Source: Blasia pusilla
Lineage: Eukaryota > Marchantiophyta > Marchantiopsida > Blasiales
DNA: 64,000 bases
Direction: 5' to 3'
Assembly: GCA_050084515.1 (NCBI GenBank)
Contig: CM114272.1
Coordinates: forward strand, 28,396,001-28,460,000
Positions 1-9,816 of the stretch are shown here, one piece after another. The notes below the pieces were generated by a model. That model did no database searches and was not told where the DNA came from. It was given only the letters and a program-made list of their open reading frames with translations. The position numbers and the translations under genes were made by a program. Positions within the stretch are counted from its first letter, which is position 1; every line of letters starts with the position of its first letter.

Positions 1-2
1 TG

Positions 3-494
3 GAGGATAGGCAGAAGACGGTATTTTGGGGCATCGATCCTCATGGGAAGGATTGTTTGTACCAGTGGCGGTTCTTACCATTTGGGTTAAAGAACGCCCC
101 GGCTGAGTTTCAGAGGGTGATGGATAGGATCTTGGCTAATCTGGATTTTGCTAGGTGTTATATTGATGATATCGTAGTCTTTAGCGCCACGGTTGAGGAG
201 CATGAGCGACATCTAGAGGAGGTGTTTCGACGATTGCAATTACATGGGCTGAAGCTACATCCAGGCAAGTGCATGTTCTTCTACGACCAGATTGAGTACT
301 TGGGTCATACGATGTACCTAGGGGGCCTTGGTGTTCAGCAAACAAAGATAGAGGCTATCTCACGCATTCCACACCCTACAGATGTGAGCCGGGTTCGCGC
401 ATTCATGGGATTGGCGAACTTCTATCCACGATACATCAAGGGATTCATTTCGATTGCGAAGCCACTGACCTTGCTGACCAAGGTGGATCACGAG
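3..494 (+). pseudogene. Gypsy reverse transcriptase fragment
   Basis: The frame is open from the window edge, so the apparent start near base 57 is not real. It carries the gypsy RT block FGLKNAPAEFQ, the catalytic YIDD box, and the C-terminal thumb/connection signature FMGLANFYPRYIKGF. This is the half of the RT that copies element RNA into cDNA in the particle. A TAG stop at 495 interrupts the polyprotein, and the RNase H domain follows in the same frame, so the stop is a lesion, not a natural end. Confidence 0.93.
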
Positions 495-960
495 TAGCAC
501 TGGGGGGATGAGCAGGAGCGAGCATTTTAGTTGCTCAAGGATAGGTTGACGTCTGGGCCCATCTTGAGGAGACCGATAAGGGGGCGTCCTTTCTAGTTGC
601 ACACAGATTGGAGCATGTTGGGGCTTGGAGCGGTGCTCACCCAGCATGATGATGAGGGTAGAGAGTTCATGGTGGCTTACGCTAGCCGCTCGAACAACGC
701 TGTAGAGTCGAAGTACAGCTCGTATTAGGGTGAGTGCTTGGCTGCGGTCTGGGTTGTCGCGTATTTCAGGTGTTACTTATTCGGCAACCCCTTTACCATC
801 ATCACTGATCATCAACCAATGAAGTGGTTGATGGAGTCCGACAAGCTTACAGGGAAGCTTGCGAGATGGGCTCTGTTGTTGTAGGAGTATGATTTTCAGG
901 TGGTACATAGACCTAGGACGCTCAACCAAGATGCAGATGGGTTGAGTCAGCACTCATGCC
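495..960 (+). pseudogene. Gypsy RNase H domain with four in-frame TAG stops
   Basis: Read in the RT frame, this stretch gives the RNase H-like signatures LHTDWSMLGLGAVL (first acidic residue), SSY-GECLAAVW and TDHQPMKWLM, then RPRTLNQDADGLS, the usual end of gypsy RNase H. Every interruption is TAG: after EQERAF, after GRPF, within SSY-GECL and before EYDFQV. Three of these fit loss of CAG (Gln) or GAG (Glu) codons by one base change. The domain would degrade the RNA strand of the hybrid. It is not functional here. Confidence 0.88.
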
Positions 961-1430
961 CGAGTCAGCGAGACGCGACTGGAGCTCGATGGCATGGAGA
1001 GAGTGATGAGGATTCGGTGCCAAGATGGCATGCGTCAGCCTATTTAGGCATGTTGGCTATGGAGAGCCAAAGTGTGGAGACTTTGATGGCGAGGTCTAAA
1101 GGAGAGTCCTTGGATCCCGAGGCCAGTGAGGAGACGACAGGTGGTCGAGATATTCATGATGATGGAGTAGTCTTGGAGTACCTTCGTGTCAGCAGCGTTG
1201 CGAGCACTGTGGGTGCTAGAGAGTGAGATCGGATCCTACAGCGGGCCAGACGGTTCCGTTGGGAGGAGACACATGTTTTGAGGGTTTGGGAGGATGGCAG
1301 AGTACGCGTAGTGCCGCATCCTTTGCAGAGAGCACGACTAGTGCAAAGCATGCCCACGAGGAGTTGGGTCACTTTGGGGTGAAGCAAACGTCACAACTTG
1401 CTCAATTCAGTATTGGTGGCGAGGCATGCA
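961..1430 (+). pseudogene. Gypsy linker and integrase zinc-binding end, degraded
   Basis: This links RNase H to the integrase core. The part at about 1330-1430 holds AHEELGHFGVKQT, matching the H-x(n)-H half of the HHCC zinc-binding end of gypsy integrases. The CxxC half lies beyond a frame change at roughly 1425-1470 (peptide MVCDRV in the next frame). The upstream 300 bases encode an acidic, low-conservation linker with no motif I recognise. Confidence 0.7.
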
Positions 1431-1960
1431 CTGCGGCGTTCAGCGATTTGTTGCCAGGTGCATGGTGTGTGATCGGGTCCGAGCATCGTTCAATGCTCCG
1501 ACTCCACAGTTGCATCCATTACCGATCATGGGCTTAGGGTATAGATGGAGTTTGGATTTTTCAGGACCTTTGCCTTTGACAGAGCGTCACAGTCGTTATG
1601 TGTTGGTGATGGTCGAGCACTTCTCGAAGTGGATCGAGTTGGTTGCATTGCCTGACAAAGCGAGTGAGTCAGTAGCTTATGCCTTCCTTGACAGAGCGCT
1701 GAGTCATTATGGCGCACCGGCTGAGGTGTTGACAGACCAGGGTATTGAGTTTCGAGGTGAGTTCTAAGCCTTGTGTGATCAAGCGGTGATTGACCACCGC
1801 ACGACTTCGCGAGATCATCCCGAGGCGAATGGATTAGCGGAGAGAGTTGTGCAGACGGTGAAGAGGGGTTTACGCAAGTATGGCTTGCAGAGAGGTCACC
1901 TAGGAGATTAGGACCTCCAATTTCTATGGTTGGCGATGGGATACAGATTCAGCAGGCAGG
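1431..1960 (+). pseudogene. Gypsy integrase catalytic core
   Basis: The frame contains WSLDFSGPLPLTERHSRYVL, the first catalytic Asp block of retroviral-type integrases, then AEVLTDQGIEFRGEF with the second Asp, and DHRTTSRDHPEANGLAERVV, which ends in the catalytic Glu. The DDE triad is thus visible. TAG/TAA stops occur after RGEF and in HLGD-DLQFLW, the latter consistent with TGG to TAG. A frameshift near 1950 puts the C-terminal part in another frame. Confidence 0.9.
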
Positions 1961-1987
1961 CATCCTTAACGTCTTTTTTCACCGTAC

Positions 1988-2593
1988 TTGCTACTTTATG
2001 GCCGAGAGCCAGATTTACTTGCGGCCATTCGTCGAGATGCTGGTGAGGTGTTGGACCTTGATGACTCAGATGTATGGGTGCGAGTATGTTCTCAGAGGGC
2101 TGAGTTATTTCAAAGAGTGATGCCCATGGCGTTCGAGAACTTGGCGATTGCGCAACATCGGGATACGTTGAGGTATGCGACTATTCGGGGTGTTGGTTAT
2201 CGACCAACTATCCGGAGGTTTCATCAAGGAGATTATGTCTACTTGCAGCAGACGGCACCGAAGACATTGGATGTGATTGCAGGGCGCACTATCCTGAGAG
2301 TGCATGACGTTTTGCCATCCGGTGTTCTCTTGCTGGAGGGACGCGATGGTATGGTATGGAAGGACCATGTGCGTAATTGTGCACCATGTCACCTTCCTAA
2401 CATTGATAGTACAGTGGATCCGAGCTTAGTAGTAGTTCCTGGAGGCTTGCGTTGTATGTTGTGTGGTTCTGCCCGTGGTGCGGCCAGGATGCTAGTCTGT
2501 GATGGTTGTTCGAGAGGTTGGCATATGGCATGTCTGACGCCACCTCTCACTAGGGTTCCTCGAGGACGATGGATGTGTCCCAGATGTACATAG
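1988..2593 (+). pseudogene. Integrase C-terminal region fused to a PHD finger
   Basis: The frame continues the integrase after the core: RGVGYRPTIRRFHQGDYVYLQ is the SH3-like DNA-binding end of gypsy integrases, followed by LRVHDVLPSGVLLLEGRDG. Instead of the chromodomain found in chromoviruses, the protein ends with a compact C4HC3 module. Its spacing is CMLC, then VCDGC, then WHMAC, then WMCPRC, with Trp two residues before the last Cys pair, which is the classical PHD-finger pattern. PHD fingers usually read the N-terminal tail of histone H3. A targeting role is inference. The apparent start at 1988 lies just after a frameshift and is not a real initiation site. Confidence 0.88.
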
Positions 2594-2783
2594 AGGAAAT
2601 ACTAGGTAGGTTTCGATCCCGTCTTTTCCTCTCACATGGATGAGAGGAAGGCGACTAACGATGGGGCCACATGAGCACCCGGCCTTCTTGCTCTTAGCGT
2701 CCGAGAGATGTATGTCATGGTAGGTAGGGATAGATGGCTATCTGGAGTTAGAGGGACCTAACCACCAGCTAGGGGGGCGATCA
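2594..2783 (+). other. Gypsy 3' untranslated segment with purine tract
   Basis: No gene is visible. The segment runs from the pol stop to the first LTR-like sequence and includes a purine run (AGCTAGGGGGGCGATCAGAG, about 2768-2787) of the type that primes plus-strand synthesis next to a 3' LTR. Confidence 0.5.
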
Positions 2784-2909
2784 GAGATATTTTGGTACTT
2801 CTTGTCTCGTTGTTTGGATGCCATGAGTTAGCATGGGATTGTGCGTGTTTGTATGTGTGTTCAGTGATAGCGATGTATGTTGTGTAGCGATGTGTATGCG
2901 CATGACGAC
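2784..2909 (+). repeat. Partial copy of the LTR 3' end
   Basis: This stretch of about 125 bp repeats the last about 110 bp of the adjacent LTR (3433-3542): both run GAGATATTTT-G-TACTTCTTG through GTTTGGATG-CATGAGTTAGC to TGTATGCGCA. It sits immediately before the LTR start, which gives a head-to-tail truncated-LTR/LTR arrangement. Confidence 0.85.
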
Positions 2910-3542
2910 TGTCACGTCCTTTAGGATAGATCGGTGAGATCTATGAGATCGTCTTCAAGAGTAGTGGAAGACAAGCCTAGGAGGTCGAGGATGACCTGCT
3001 GAGGCCCCGGAAAACCCGAGAGAGCAGGTTTCCCCATCGTTTTGGCTTATTTGGAGCCATATTGAGGAACTTACTATTTTAGGTAAGTACCATTTTGAGT
3101 ATATGATCGACTTTCTATTTTTGGTAAGTGGCCCTTCACCTCCTACATCAGGTCGAGAGCCAAAGAGGTGACTTGGGAGAATAGGTTACCATGGAGAGAG
3201 CTTGGGAGAGGGGAGGGGTATATATCCCAAGGAGAGAGAGCTTGAGAGCTCATTCTCTCTTTGTTGAACCTCTTGGCATGAGGCGGCGGAGCTATGGTCC
3301 CTTGCCTTGGGAGTGTAACCCAAGCCTCTCATTAGGAGAGTGGGTTTGGTTTGACATGAGAGAGAGTGCATACCTTTGAGAGCTATGGTGTGAGATTGTG
3401 TAGAGAGAGAGATTGGATCTTACTTTAATTGGAGATATTTTTGTACTTCTTGTCTCGTTGTTTGGATGTCATGAGTTAGCATGGGATCATGCATGTCAAT
3501 GATAGCGATGTATGTTGTGTAGCGATGTGTATGCGCACGACA
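2910..3542 (+). mobile_element. Ty3/gypsy LTR
   Basis: The 633-bp unit starts TGTCACGTCC and ends GCGCACGACA, fitting the TG...CA rule. A second copy at 42903-43513 in the same orientation is similar along its whole length, which fixes the ends. A TATA-like GTATATATCC lies at about 3217-3226. It follows the pol remnant on the same strand, as a 3' LTR should, but a gag fragment starts only about 60 bp after it, so it could also be the 5' LTR of another, mostly lost copy. Confidence 0.85.
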
Positions 3543-3559
3543 AGCCTCTCATTCCGACA

Positions 3560-4040
3560 AGAAGCTTTATAAGACAAATTTTCTAATGCCATTCATAGGA
3601 ATGGAGCATTCTCGGAAAATGATGAGTTTCTAACGGAACTCAAACTTTACTTTGAAGCTCAAAGGGCAGAGGAGCAGGACAAGGTGATTGTAGCCGTCAC
3701 GTTCTTGAAGGATCACGCTCTCCAGTGGTGGACGGCTCACCGCAAAGAACATCTGGGCTGTGGAAGAACTTTGAGTTGGGAAGAGTTCAAGGTGTTTATT
3801 GGTAATCGATTCAAGAAATATCAAGAGTATCGCAATGGCATGGAGTTTGTGCGGTTGCGGCAAAGCGGGTCCCTTAGCACTTAGGTACGATAGTTCAGTG
3901 CCCAAATGAGCTCACTTTCCACGGATGATTTTACAAAGCAGATGATCTTCTAAAGTGGACTCATGCCGAGCATTGAAAAGGCCCTCTTTCCTACATCTCA
4001 CATTCTAGAGACGTGCGCGGAGCTTTTTGTGGAAAACTGC
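3560..4040 (+). pseudogene. Gypsy-type gag (capsid) fragment
   Basis: The peptide FSENDEFLTELKLYFEAQ followed by VTFLKDHALQWWTAH, WEEFKVFIGNRFKKY and EFVRLRQSGSLST has the retrotransposon-gag pattern (A..WW, W..F...F...Y). The best frame is open at 3684-3884; flanking parts need the same frame upstream and pass a TAG at about 3882, after which the gag-like pattern SAQMSSLSTDDFTKQMIF continues. Zinc knuckle and protease are missing. The fragment ends where the copia LTR begins. It represents a capsid gene of a second gypsy copy or of a rearranged one. Confidence 0.75.
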
Positions 4041-4054
4041 TAAACAAGCATAAT

Positions 4055-4336
4055 TGGTAGAAAACGGCTCTCACACACACACACCACCATGGAGAACAAA
4101 ATTTGCAATGAGAGAATGAGTGGAGGCTGGTCCTCTTCTCAATTATATAGGGTATGTACAAGAAACCCTAACCCTATCCTTAACCATAGTCTCGAGTTAG
4201 CCTAACTATGATTAACTAACCCTAGTTAAGATAACCGTGCTTAACTGACTAACCAAGATTAAGCTTCCCTACTTCGTATGAGTGCCAAATATAGCAGTTC
4301 AGGTGTCTCATGAGCTTGAATGTAACTCAATCTTCA
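4055..4336 (-). mobile_element. Copia 3' LTR
   Basis: On the minus strand it starts TGAAGATTGAG directly after a polypurine tract and ends in TTTTCTACCA, about 282 bp. It contains a TATA-like CCCTATATAAT (plus-strand 4144-4154), a tract with GGGTTAGGGTTTCTTG, and a CA-repeat (4070-4085). The exact ends are inferred from the TG...CA rule, as no second LTR is present. Confidence 0.7.
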
Positions 4337-4354
4337 ATACTCCCCCTCAAGCTC
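4337..4354 (-). other. Copia polypurine tract
   Basis: The minus strand reads GAGCTTGAGGGGGAGTAT immediately before the LTR, the standard copia polypurine primer for plus-strand DNA synthesis. Confidence 0.8.
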
Positions 4355-4359
4355 ATATC

Positions 4360-5510
4360 GATATCTCTAACGCCTAAATCCTTTCTAAACATCTCAGACT
4401 TATCTCTAGACAATGCCTTTGTAAAGATGTCAGCAATTTGCTGATCTATATCTATACACACAAGATTAATTTCTCTTGCAAGCACTTTCTCTCTGATAAA
4501 ATGATAATGCACCTCAACATGCTTTGTACGAGCATGAAACACAGGGTTATTAGCAAGCTTGATGCTACTAATATTGTCTCCATATATTACACTAGGTCCT
4601 AAGTTACTAACACCAATCTCAACAAGAAATCGATAAAGCCACACTGCCTCACATGCTACATTGGTTGCTCCTCTGTACTTTCTCTGTTGAAGATAAAGCA
4701 ACTGTAGGTTGCTTCTTTGAAGCCCAACTTATAGCTGCGCTTCTCAAAGTAAATGAATAAACAGATGTGGAGTGTCAATCAGATACGCTTCCTGCCCAAT
4801 CAGCATCTGTGAATCCATGTAGTTGAAAACTCGAAGAAGGTTCAAATTGAAGCCCGAATTGAATAGAGAGTTTTACATACCGCATAATCCTCCTCACAGC
4901 ATCAAGGTGAGGTTTTCAAGGTGCTTGCATAAACTAGCTCACTAGACCAACAACATAGCTGAAATGTGGTCTGGTTACAATTAGATAGATCAAACTTCCA
5001 ACCATGCGCCTATATATATTAGAATCCGCAAGCAGCTCTCCTTCATCCACTCTTAGCTTCACGCTCTGGTCCAAAGGTGTAGAGATTGGCTTATAAGCCG
5101 TCATACCATATTTTGAAAGCATATGAAGAGCATATTGTCGTTGTAGTAACCACATGCTCTCTCCAACCTTGATAAACTCAATACCAAGGAAGTACTTGAG
5201 TTCTCTCAAGTCCTCCATATTAAATTCTGCTTGTAACTTAAGCTTGACTTGTTGTACCATTTTTTTAGTACTCCCAGTAATCAAGAGATCATCAACATAT
5301 AACACAATGAGGACTGTATGATCTTGTCCTCTCAAGACATATAGCGAGGAGTCTGAATCACATACCCTAAAATCCAACTCTTGTAGGACGTATGACATCT
5401 TACCATACCAAGCTCTTGGAGCTTGTTTGAGCTCGTATAGAGCTTTCTTCAACCTGCATACTTGAAATGGAAACTTGGGATGCTCGTATCCAGTTGGTTG
5501 AGTCATATAT
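4360..5510 (-). pseudogene. Copia reverse transcriptase and RNase H
   Basis: The minus strand encodes KKALYELKQAPRAWYGK, the catalytic VLYVDDLLITG box, LKYFLGIEF, and IYRRMVGSLIYLIVTRP, all landmarks of copia RT. RNase H follows with DADWAGSVSD and, at 4327-4701, GATNVACEAVWLYRFL and KHVEVHYHFIREKV, ending in DIFTKALSRD. Stops split it at about 4934 (LVS-FMQAP-KPHL) and just upstream of 5506 (DL-EEVYM). These are TAG or TGA in places where Gln or Arg is expected. The lesions make it inactive. Confidence 0.93.
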
Positions 5511-5990
5511 ACCTCCTCCTATAGATCTCCATTCAAGAAGGCATTCTTGACATCCATGTGATGTAATCTCCACTTCTTACTTACTGCAAGTGCAACCACC
5601 GTTCCCGTAGTCGCCATCTTTGCAACAGGGCTAAATTTTTCCCCATAATTGATACGATATTGTTGTGTGTAGCTTTGTATATGTTAATTGTACCATCTTG
5701 ATTGCGCTTGCTTCCTTACCAGAAGGTATATCAACCAGCTCCCATGTTTGTTGATGTCTTAATGCAGCAAGCTCTTCCTCCATAGCTTCAATCCATTCGG
5801 CTTTACTCGCAGCTTCTTCAAAATAACTCGGCTCCTACTCTTGAAGGGTACTCATCATATATGCATGATGTGTTGTAAGGAAACCTTCATTTATGAATCT
5901 ATGAACTGGATGTGTAACTCTACTTGATCTACAAAGTTATTGTTCAGAGGTAGATGCCTCTAACACCTGACTCGAGCTCTGACTAGTATT

Positions 5991-6075
5991 AACAGACTAA
6001 ATATGTACTCTTCCCGTCCATGGACTCATAGATTTAATGAGTCCGTGGATGGGAATAGTACATATTCAGTCTGTT
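5991..6075. repeat. 39-bp inverted repeat with 7-nt loop inside copia pol
   Basis: Left arm 5991-6029 and right arm 6037-6075 are near-perfect reverse complements (AACAGACTAAATATGTAC against GTACATATTCAGTCTGTT), with AGATTTA between them. It lies at the end of the integrase frame and probably arose by an inverted duplication of element sequence. Confidence 0.9.
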
Positions 6076-6990
6076 AACCTCTCTCAATCGTGCACTAGTA
6101 CTTGGGGAAGTTGAAGACAATGTATGTTGGTTTATAGTCATATTCTCCCCCTCAACAGACAAGTTTAGAGGTGGAATAGGCTCAGATGGAGCATACCATG
6201 ACTTTAGCTCATCAAAGACAACATCTCGACTAATAATAAGATGCCTAGAGGATGGAATGTAGCACTTATATCCCTTAGTTCCGTCAACATAGCCAATGAA
6301 GATACATCTTTCAGACTTGGGGTCTAACTTCTGACGTCTCTCAAAAGGAACATGAGCAAAATAGATACAGCCAAATACTTTCAAGAAGGAAAAATCAGGT
6401 TTACTTCCTGTGAAGACTTCGAATGGATTTTTATCATGAACTCTTGCTGTTGGAGTTCGGTTGATTAAGAAGATTGCACACGCTATAGCCTCTGCCCAAT
6501 ACATCTTAGGCATGTTCTTCTCATTCAGCATAGCTCATGCCGTTTCAGCAATATGTCGACTTTTCCTCTCAGCCACTGTATTTTTTTGTGGAGTGTAGCG
6601 GCAAGTCATTTGACGTTGGATGCCATTCTGATGTAAATAGTCATCAAAATCTATTGAAAGATACTCTCCTCCTCCATCACAACGCGATTTCAGAATGTGT
6701 TGTCCAGTTTGCTTCTCTACTAGAACTCTGAGAATACTTCTGACTTTGCATGTTTAGAACACTGAGAATACCTCTGACTTGGCTTTCAAAAAGTATACCC
6801 ATATATACCTAGAGAAGTCATCAATAAATGAAACAAAGTACTGACAACCACTAAGGCTCTATTGTGATGCTGTCCACACATCACTGTGGATCAACTCTAA
6901 TATCTTGGATGCTCTTCTACCTTGCTTTGGAAAAGGAAATCTAGCTTGTTTTCCAAATTGGCAAGCAAGACATACCTCTAACGTAGCAGG
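6034..6990 (-). pseudogene. Copia integrase
   Basis: The frame at 6034-6531 encodes KMYWAEAIACAIFLINRTPT, FEVFTGSKPDFSFLKVFGC, RQKLDPKSERCIFIGYVDG and KGYKCYIPSSRHLIISRDVVF, the well-conserved C-terminal part of copia integrases. The catalytic core upstream (about 6535-6990) is visible only in pieces with frame breaks. The 6034 end falls in the inverted repeat, which may have shifted the true junction to RT. Confidence 0.88.
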
Positions 6991-7038
6991 ACTCGCTAAT
7001 TCAGGGAGTCCTATTACTATATTAGATGATGAAAGACT

Positions 7039-7560
7039 CTATAATCTTTGAATATTCATATGTCCAATTCTTTTATGCCACATATTTAGATCTGTGACTT
7101 GTTGGCCGGTTTGACCATACATTTCTGTTTGAATCTCTAGCATAGAAACAATTAATTTGAACATTCTAGCAGATCTAGTTCCTTTGGCTATCGTAGTCTG
7201 GTCATCCATTGTTGCAATGAAATAACCATCTGGGTTAAACTTCACTTGATAACCCTATTCTACTATCTATCCTACAGAGATAAGATTTCTTACAATGGTA
7301 GGAACATAGAGAACATTTCCAAGAGCACAAAGACCATCTGATGGTATTGGAACTTTACCGGTATGCGTGATATGATGTTGAGTGTCATCTCATGTGAGCA
7401 CAATTGCAGGGTCTTTCACCGGCTCCAAACTACTGAACCATTTCGCTTGTGAGGTCATGTGATTTGATGCATCGGAGTCAATATACCAATCTGCTGTGGA
7501 GTCTTTCTTGACCATTGCTCCCATATGATGAGTCATGACCAAGAGATGCTCCGTTTGTGA
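7039..7560 (-). pseudogene. Copia protease and pre-integrase zinc region
   Basis: The minus strand gives DWYIDSDASNHMTSQAKWF, the copia protease active site. The expected catalytic DSG is DSD here, a Gly-to-Asp change that should kill the enzyme. It is followed by LGNVLYVPTIVRNLISVG and, at 7039-7245, MWHKRIGHMNIQRL, the GAG-pre-integrase HxxxxH block. Stops interrupt the frame at several positions. Confidence 0.88.
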
Positions 7561-8042
7561 ATGTTGTTATTCTTGGTTCTGCTCTTGGTGTTGTTGCTCC
7601 ATATGGTTTTGTTGATGTAAGGCTCCTATTCTCATATCTGCCTTCTTCTTGAAGCAAAACTTTGCATAGTGACCCTTTATCCCATAGTAATTGCAAGATC
7701 CAAGAACCCTCTTCTACTGACCTGGACCCCAACGGTTTCTACCATCACCACCATGTGATTGTGTCTGGTATTGGTTGTATTTGATTGAGTGACGTTATAT
7801 TGAGTGCCTCTTCCTCCATATGTTTGATATCCAACACAACCATGGAAGTTTCTACCATGACCCCTGTCTCTGTTTGATCCATAACCTGCAAATAGCGCAC
7901 TCTCTTGCAGACTAGACGAGCTACTGCTACCTACTAGGCGCATCTCTTCACTGATCAACACTGGAACTAACTCTTGAAAGGTTGGATACTTCTCTTGGAA
8001 TTGAAGGAGATATCCATGTAATATTTGCAGAGGATGAAACAA
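7560..8042 (-). pseudogene. Copia gag with damaged zinc knuckle
   Basis: The peptide YPTFQELVPVLISEEMRL matches the end of UBN2-type copia gag. Downstream in another frame comes the zinc knuckle CNYYGIKGHYAKFC, where the second Cys of the CX2CX4HX4C pattern is Tyr. The N-terminal half of gag is absent. The break at 8042 is also the junction with the transposase-like gene. Confidence 0.8.
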
Positions 8043-8144
8043 GGATTAAGGAGAGGCCCAGGTGAGTGTTTGAGATTCAATACAACATATTATAAGCCTT
8101 TGAGCAATTTTTTCCTTGTGAATACAACCTAACATTAAAGAGTC

Positions 8145-9784
8145 ATGTCTGACAGATGGGAGGCCAAGTATGATACCTTGATTGGGTTTTGTGGGCCCAA
8201 AGAGGCACACCAATGTTCATATGGAATGGAAGTACTGGTCGGGGAGGGTGATGAGGGCTACCACAAGATTGTAAGTACTTTCAAGGGTTATTGTAAAGGC
8301 ATGTATGCAAGAGTTGTCATTGTAAATCCTCTTCATGAATCTATGCCTAAATTGGCCTTCTGTGTTACTACCACATGTAACAAGTTCACTGCAGAGTGGG
8401 TGAGATAACGGTGGGTGCAGCTGAAAGAAATGTGGGATGAGTATTTTTGGCTTGATGTCGGGCCATTATTAGGACATGCTAGTGACAGGGATGATCGTCG
8501 TAGAAAACTAATGATGGAGGATTTTAGGGGTGTTAACTCTACTGCACGTAGGTATAGTGTGGGGTGGGAAGGATGGCAATATTCTTTCTCTATTCTTCCT
8601 AATGGTGATGTGTATGGCTTGGAGACCAAGCTGCACCTCACAATGGGAAGAAAGCAATTAATCCATTAGATAGATGCTCAGCTACTTGTGTCCTTGGAAA
8701 TCAACATGCATCTCTGTCATATGTGACAAATGTCTATAACCACTACAAAATTCACGAGCATGGCTTGAAGTGGGATGATGTGAATAGGACTAATAGGCAA
8801 AATTGGGCTAGGCCTCAACGAATTGCTTCAAAGAGAGTGCAAGCTTGTTTGCAGGATATGTTTGAGAGAATGGATGTTCGCCATGACAGAAGCCTAGGGA
8901 CCCAACTATACTTGGAGGTTTGTGGTAATTACATTGATATTTTCTTCTAACATAAGCATGACTTGAGGAGTCGTGTAGTTTTGGCATCTAAAGTGTCGTG
9001 GTTCTTTCGACTCTGGAGACTTTGGCTGAGACATGGTGATCATTCTGTGACAAGGAGTGTAGGATCTTTGACAGAGAAGAACATGATATCACTGCAAGCT
9101 TTCCATGATATCAACATGTCGTGCCATTTTATTGTATTACTAATGTGTGCTTTACGTGACAAGTATCCATACTTGCAAGTTCCATTTCACCTCCTAGGAT
9201 CTGATTATTGTGAGATCTTCTTCAGCGAGGTAGGTGGAATAAGTGGCTATGAACGAAACTATGATTTTGGGTCTTTGTTGGATAGTGCAGTGGGATTGAA
9301 TACACTAGCTGGCTTGGAATTTGGACCAGAAGGATTAAAGATTGGCCGGTCTCATCCAAAGCAAGATCACGTGTGGGGAACTCTCCATCTGTTAGGTATA
9401 GGAGAAGATGCTCCTAATCTGTTTGACTCTTCATTCATTCAGACTAATGAGATGGTAGTTCATGCCCTTAAAGAGGGTTTGGATGAAGCAAAATCAATAT
9501 CGAGCAGGTTGAGTATGTCTCCTAGGTCCTCTTTGCCTAGAGGTCAGAGGCGATGGTGGTTGCATCCACAAGATGTGGAGGCAGAGACGTGGCCTGATTC
9601 TACTGTTATAAATGAGGTAGTTGCATGTGATGACTCTGAGGATTTCGTTGAACATAGACCAACAGTAGGCCCTTGCCCACCCGAGGAGTCTAGAGTTGAT
9701 GAAAAAGAAATTCATAACCCAATGCAGAGGGATTTCAATTGTCTTGATGCTTGGGAAAGTGATGCACCAACCTTTGTTGAGTCT
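8145..9784 (+). pseudogene. Transposase-like gene, 5' part, split by the CACTA element
   Basis: Three frames in a row (8145-8669, 8723-8950, 8963-9784) encode one protein with internal TAA stops at 8406 and 8948 and a frameshift near 8670. Conserved-looking blocks are IVNPLHESMPKLAF, VGPLLGHASDRDDRRRKLM, RQNWARPQRIASKRVQACL, YLEVCGNYIDIFF, ASKVSWFFRLWRLWLRHGDH and HLLGSDYCEIFFSEVGG. From memory, blocks of this kind recur in uncharacterised repeat-associated plant proteins; I do not know a named domain. The Asp/Glu-rich blocks would fit an RNase H-like transposase, which is inference. The frame ends at the CACTA insertion and resumes at 36246. Confidence 0.6.
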
Positions 9785-9816
9785 CACTAGAAGAAATCCT
9801 TGGTTTTATGACTAGG
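9785..9816 (+). repeat. CACTA left terminal inverted repeat
   Basis: It begins CACTAGAAGAAAT and continues to GGTTTTATGACTAG. It matches the reverse complement of 36211-36242 except for a few central bases and one T of length difference. Confidence 0.95.

Larger units (their letters stand above)
1..2593 (+). mobile_element. Ty3/gypsy retrotransposon, decayed 3' half of pol
   Basis: The stretch reads in order: reverse transcriptase, RNase H, integrase with zinc-binding end, integrase core, and a C-terminal PHD finger. RT before integrase is the Ty3/gypsy (Metaviridae-like) order. The element is cut by the window start and broken by TAG stops and at least two frameshifts (near 1.43 kb and near 1.95 kb), so it cannot make a working polyprotein. 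Gag, protease and the 5' LTR lie outside the window. The LTR at 2910-3542 lies just downstream on the same strand. Confidence 0.93.
4055..8042 (-). mobile_element. Ty1/copia retrotransposon, 5'-truncated and decayed
   Basis: Read on the minus strand, the order is gag, zinc knuckle, protease, integrase, reverse transcriptase, RNase H, polypurine tract and 3' LTR. Integrase before RT defines Ty1/copia. No 5' LTR is seen: the element breaks off inside gag at about 8042, next to the transposase-like gene. In-frame stops are spread over pol and several signature residues are lost, so it is dead. Confidence 0.93.

Noticed and set aside
3186-3379. Small genes in the LTR (and at 43126-43360)
   Set aside because: Both lie in the LTR body and are not preserved as the same peptide between the two LTR copies.
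4144-4200. Telomere-like repeats (GGGTTAGGG) in the copia LTR
   Set aside because: Only one or two imperfect units within an LTR; not an array.
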